From the NCBI GenBank assembly GCA_020216745.1, contig JAIWNQ010000178.1:1-10000 (forward strand): 10,000 nt of DNA, written 5' to 3'. The stretch's first letter is position 1; every line of letters begins with the position of its first letter. Origin of the DNA: Candidatus Hydrogenedens sp. Lineage in GTDB: Bacteria; Hydrogenedentota; Hydrogenedentia; Hydrogenedentales; Hydrogenedentaceae. The position numbers and the translations under genes were made by a program. Under the pieces are notes generated by a model that saw only the letters and a list, made by a program, of their open reading frames with translations, ran no database searches and had not been told where the DNA came from. Shown one piece after another: positions 8,275-10,000 of the stretch.

Positions 8275-9812
8275 TGGGAGTTCCTTTCTTCAATTTCTAT
8301 CGTAGGTTCAAATAATAACATTTGGTTTTCTTTTTTGTCTTCTTTTACAGTGATGGTTTCAGGTGGTTGTTTTAAGTATTTATCTTTTTCATCGGGAATA
8401 ATCTTCGGCTCTGTTTTTTCTTCAGGCAATTTTGGTGGTTCTTTTGATAGTTCTTCGATTTGTTTTTTCTTTTCGATATATTCTAAATATCGTTCATTAA
8501 ATTCAATTAATTGTTGCAGTAAATTGCTGATGATTAATATGGCATCTTTTTCGGAGATGAATCTTTGTTTATAACTTTGAACGACCCACTGGTAGATAGA
8601 TTTACATTGTTTGATTTGTTTCAAGATATTTTCATTGGTAGAGTCGATGTCCCATTGGTATTTTAGTGATGAGATTTCATCCCATCTTTTTTCTAACTCA
8701 ATAATGTAAGGTCTATTTTTTCTTTTTTTCCATAAGGTAAAGATGTGTTTTGTGATTACTATAAAGAATAAAATAGAACAGAAGGAGGTAATGAGGGCTT
8801 TTAATTCATCTTTTGTCAAAGGCTTGTCCTTTTCAAGGTAGTTTACAGCAGTTGGGTGAATAGTCACATAGGGAGGAGGTAATGCGTTAGTTATATCATA
8901 ATGGTTATTATAGACTATTGAAATTATTTCAGGTGAAAACCATGTGTCAAGAATGGCACGGACTAATGAAGTAGGTACTTTAGTTGAGACGATTAAGAAC
9001 TCAGGAATATTTATTGTATTGATAGCCTTTTCTGTTTCTATTGAATAAACCACTTCTTTTGTATATATGCCAGGTGTTATTTTGGCAAATTCATTTATTT
9101 GAGCAATAAGAACAATGTTGTACCATGGCTTACTTAATAGTTGACGAATTCCTTGTGAACGAATATTCTCGACCCAGACTACAGCTTCTATGTCACCATT
9201 TGAAAAGGCTTTTTCTACATTGTCAATTTTTATTTTTTTAAGTTCTGGTGGGACATCAAAGTTGTAGAATTGTATGAGTTTTTCCGTTAGGTATATGGCG
9301 AGAGGTATGTCCCCTTGAAAACCGATTTTTTTGCCTGTTAACTGTGAAAATTCGGTGATGTTGTAATTTTTAGGGGAGATGATGTTAAATAGTTTTTCAC
9401 CAGCTGTGACGAGTGTTGCAATATTTTGTCTATTACGTAGGTAGGACACGGAAGTGGTTATAGTGATATCACCTTTACCTTGAGATAGCATCTCAACGGG
9501 GGAAGTGTTTTTATCACATTCAATTTCCCTTATATTGATTTTTTTGTTGAGTAAAAGATTATTTTTTAAGAGTTTTAGAGTTTCTATCTCTATGTCTTCG
9601 TTCGTGGGGTATACAAATTTTAATGTTTGTGCCCGAAATGAAAATAGGCTGAGGAACCCCTTTGAGATGAATGTTTGTGTGTGGTGTGGAGCCAGTGCTG
9701 AAAATAAGGAAGCAATTATAAGAAGAGATAAGAAGATGTAATAAAGAGTATTTAATGGACGTAGAGTTGTTAATTTGCGAATTTTATTCACAAGGTTAAA
9801 GATAAATGACAT
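8271..9812 (-). CDS. Membrane-anchored TAXI-family substrate-binding-like protein with cytoplasmic tail
   Basis: A 513-residue protein. Order: a basic N-terminus; membrane helix 1 (about 22-40); an extracytoplasmic periplasmic-binding fold (about 62-330) resembling TAXI/NMT1-type proteins of TRAP transporters; membrane helix 2 (about 337-361); a KKRK stop; then a cytoplasmic helical, probably coiled-coil, stretch (about 368-455) and a Pro/Glu/Lys-rich tail. TAXI-like features are GKGDITITTSVSYL (112-125), TGKKIGFQGD (159-168) and the late block IHPTAVNYLEKDKPL (318-332), which corresponds to the HPGA-x-RYY region of the family. The usual N-terminal glycine-rich ligand motif is not recognisable, so the ligand is unknown. 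Classical TAXI proteins are soluble and feed a DctM/DctQ permease. None is here, and the anchored build suits a sensor, scaffold or diverged receptor. No GGDEF, kinase or methyl-accepting signature was seen. The ATG at 9812 lies 20 bp after the rfbC stop, without a clear Shine-Dalgarno site. Confidence 0.72.
   Translation of the reverse strand: MSFIFNLVNKIRKLTTLRPLNTLYYIFLSLLIIASLFSALAPHHTQTFISKGFLSLFSFRAQTLKFVYPTNEDIEIETLKLLKNNLLLNKKINIREIECDKNTSPVEMLSQGKGDITITTSVSYLRNRQNIATLVTAGEKLFNIISPKNYNITEFSQLTGKKIGFQGDIPLAIYLTEKLIQFYNFDVPPELKKIKIDNVEKAFSNGDIEAVVWVENIRSQGIRQLLSKPWYNIVLIAQINEFAKITPGIYTKEVVYSIETEKAINTINIPEFLIVSTKVPTSLVRAILDTWFSPEIISIVYNNHYDITNALPPPYVTIHPTAVNYLEKDKPLTKDELKALITSFCSILFFIVITKHIFTLWKKRKNRPYIIELEKRWDEISSLKYQWDIDSTNENILKQIKQCKSIYQWVVQSYKQRFISEKDAILIISNLLQQLIEFNERYLEYIEKKKQIEELSKEPPKLPEEKTEPKIIPDEKDKYLKQPPETITVKEDKKENQMLLFEPTIEIEERNSQ
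8281..8287 (-). promoter_or_regulatory. Ribosome binding site for the exoribonuclease gene
   Basis: On the minus strand AAAGGAA sits 7 nt before the ATG at 8274, inside the end of the TAXI gene. It is the clearest Shine-Dalgarno site in the window and fixes the start that overlaps the upstream stop. Confidence 0.7.
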
Positions 9813-9832
9813 AGGTTGAAAATATCCGAGAA

Positions 9833-10000
9833 TTAAATCTCTTTGTACACGAAATTATATTCTGCATGTTCGAGTGTAGGTGCTTTTTTATCTTTTTCAG
9901 AGATGATTAAAGGTTCTTCAGGCCATTGAATTGCTACATGTGGGCACGCGTAAGATAAAGAACGTTCTGCATTCATATTATAAAACGAGGTGCATTTGTA
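9833..10000 (-). CDS. rfbC: dTDP-4-dehydrorhamnose 3,5-epimerase, C-terminal end (5' end outside window)
   Basis: The last 55 codons and the stop of a leftward gene, open to the right edge. The translation starts YKCTSFYNMNAERSL, continues with VAIQWPEEP, then SEKDKKAPTLEHAEYNFVYKEI and the stop. This matches the C-terminal part of RfbC/RmlC cupin epimerases: a YKCT-x-x-Y strand, an ER-S/G-I/L segment, an I-x-WP motif and the LSEKD-x-x-AP-x-L ending. RmlC epimerises C3 and C5 of dTDP-4-keto-6-deoxyglucose in dTDP-L-rhamnose synthesis, supplying cell-surface polysaccharide. The cupin core and catalytic His/Asp pair lie outside the window. The slightly unusual SYACPHVA, where dDP-x-LGI is common, is tolerated in the family. 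The stop lies 20 bp before the TAXI gene on the same strand, so all three leftward genes may be one transcript. Other rhamnose genes (rfbA, rfbB, rfbD) would be expected to the right if this is a sugar cluster. Confidence 0.82.
   Translation of the reverse strand, partial: YKCTSFYNMNAERSLSYACPHVAIQWPEEPLIISEKDKKAPTLEHAEYNFVYKEI

Noticed and set aside
8263..8574. Rightward open frame rich in Ser and Phe opposite the end of the TAXI gene
   Set aside because: It is the antisense shadow of a coding strand rich in Glu, Lys and Pro codons, with no ribosome site or recognisable domain.

Overview
The window is densely coding, A+T-rich bacterial DNA. It holds five complete genes and two that are cut by the window edges. 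Four genes read rightward: the end of a sphingosine-1-phosphate-lyase-like PLP enzyme, an exported DUF4097-type beta-helix protein, uvrA, and an MtaA-like member of the uroporphyrinogen-decarboxylase (URO-D) family. They meet, tail to tail across 32 bp, a leftward block of three genes: the end of rfbC, a membrane-anchored TAXI-domain protein, and a YhaM-type exoribonuclease. No tRNA, rRNA, CRISPR array, insertion sequence or prophage gene is visible, and no gap between genes exceeds 50 bp.

Organism: the cleavable signal peptide, the dTDP-rhamnose gene, the TAXI-type periplasmic domain and the mixed use of Shine-Dalgarno sites fit a diderm, probably uncultured, bacterium. A URO-D-family methyltransferase beside an exported beta-helix protein recalls Hydrogenedentes, Planctomycetes or Lentisphaerae-type genomes. 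This is a weak guess from gene content, not a placement.

Layout: positions 2-7294 are rightward with gaps of 22, 46 and 43 bp, so co-transcription is possible but the four functions do not form one pathway. Positions 7327-10000 are leftward and tightly packed: a 20-bp gap separates rfbC from the TAXI gene, and the TAXI stop and exoribonuclease start overlap as ATGA. The last two are therefore likely translationally coupled.

The parts most worth a second look are the TAXI protein, the S1P-lyase-like enzyme and the DUF4097 protein. The TAXI protein has a second membrane helix and a long charged cytoplasmic tail, has no TRAP permease nearby, and is coupled to an RNase. The lyase-like enzyme has full active-site conservation in a bacterium. 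The DUF4097 protein is internally duplicated. I found no clear evidence for a wholly new defence or mobile system.
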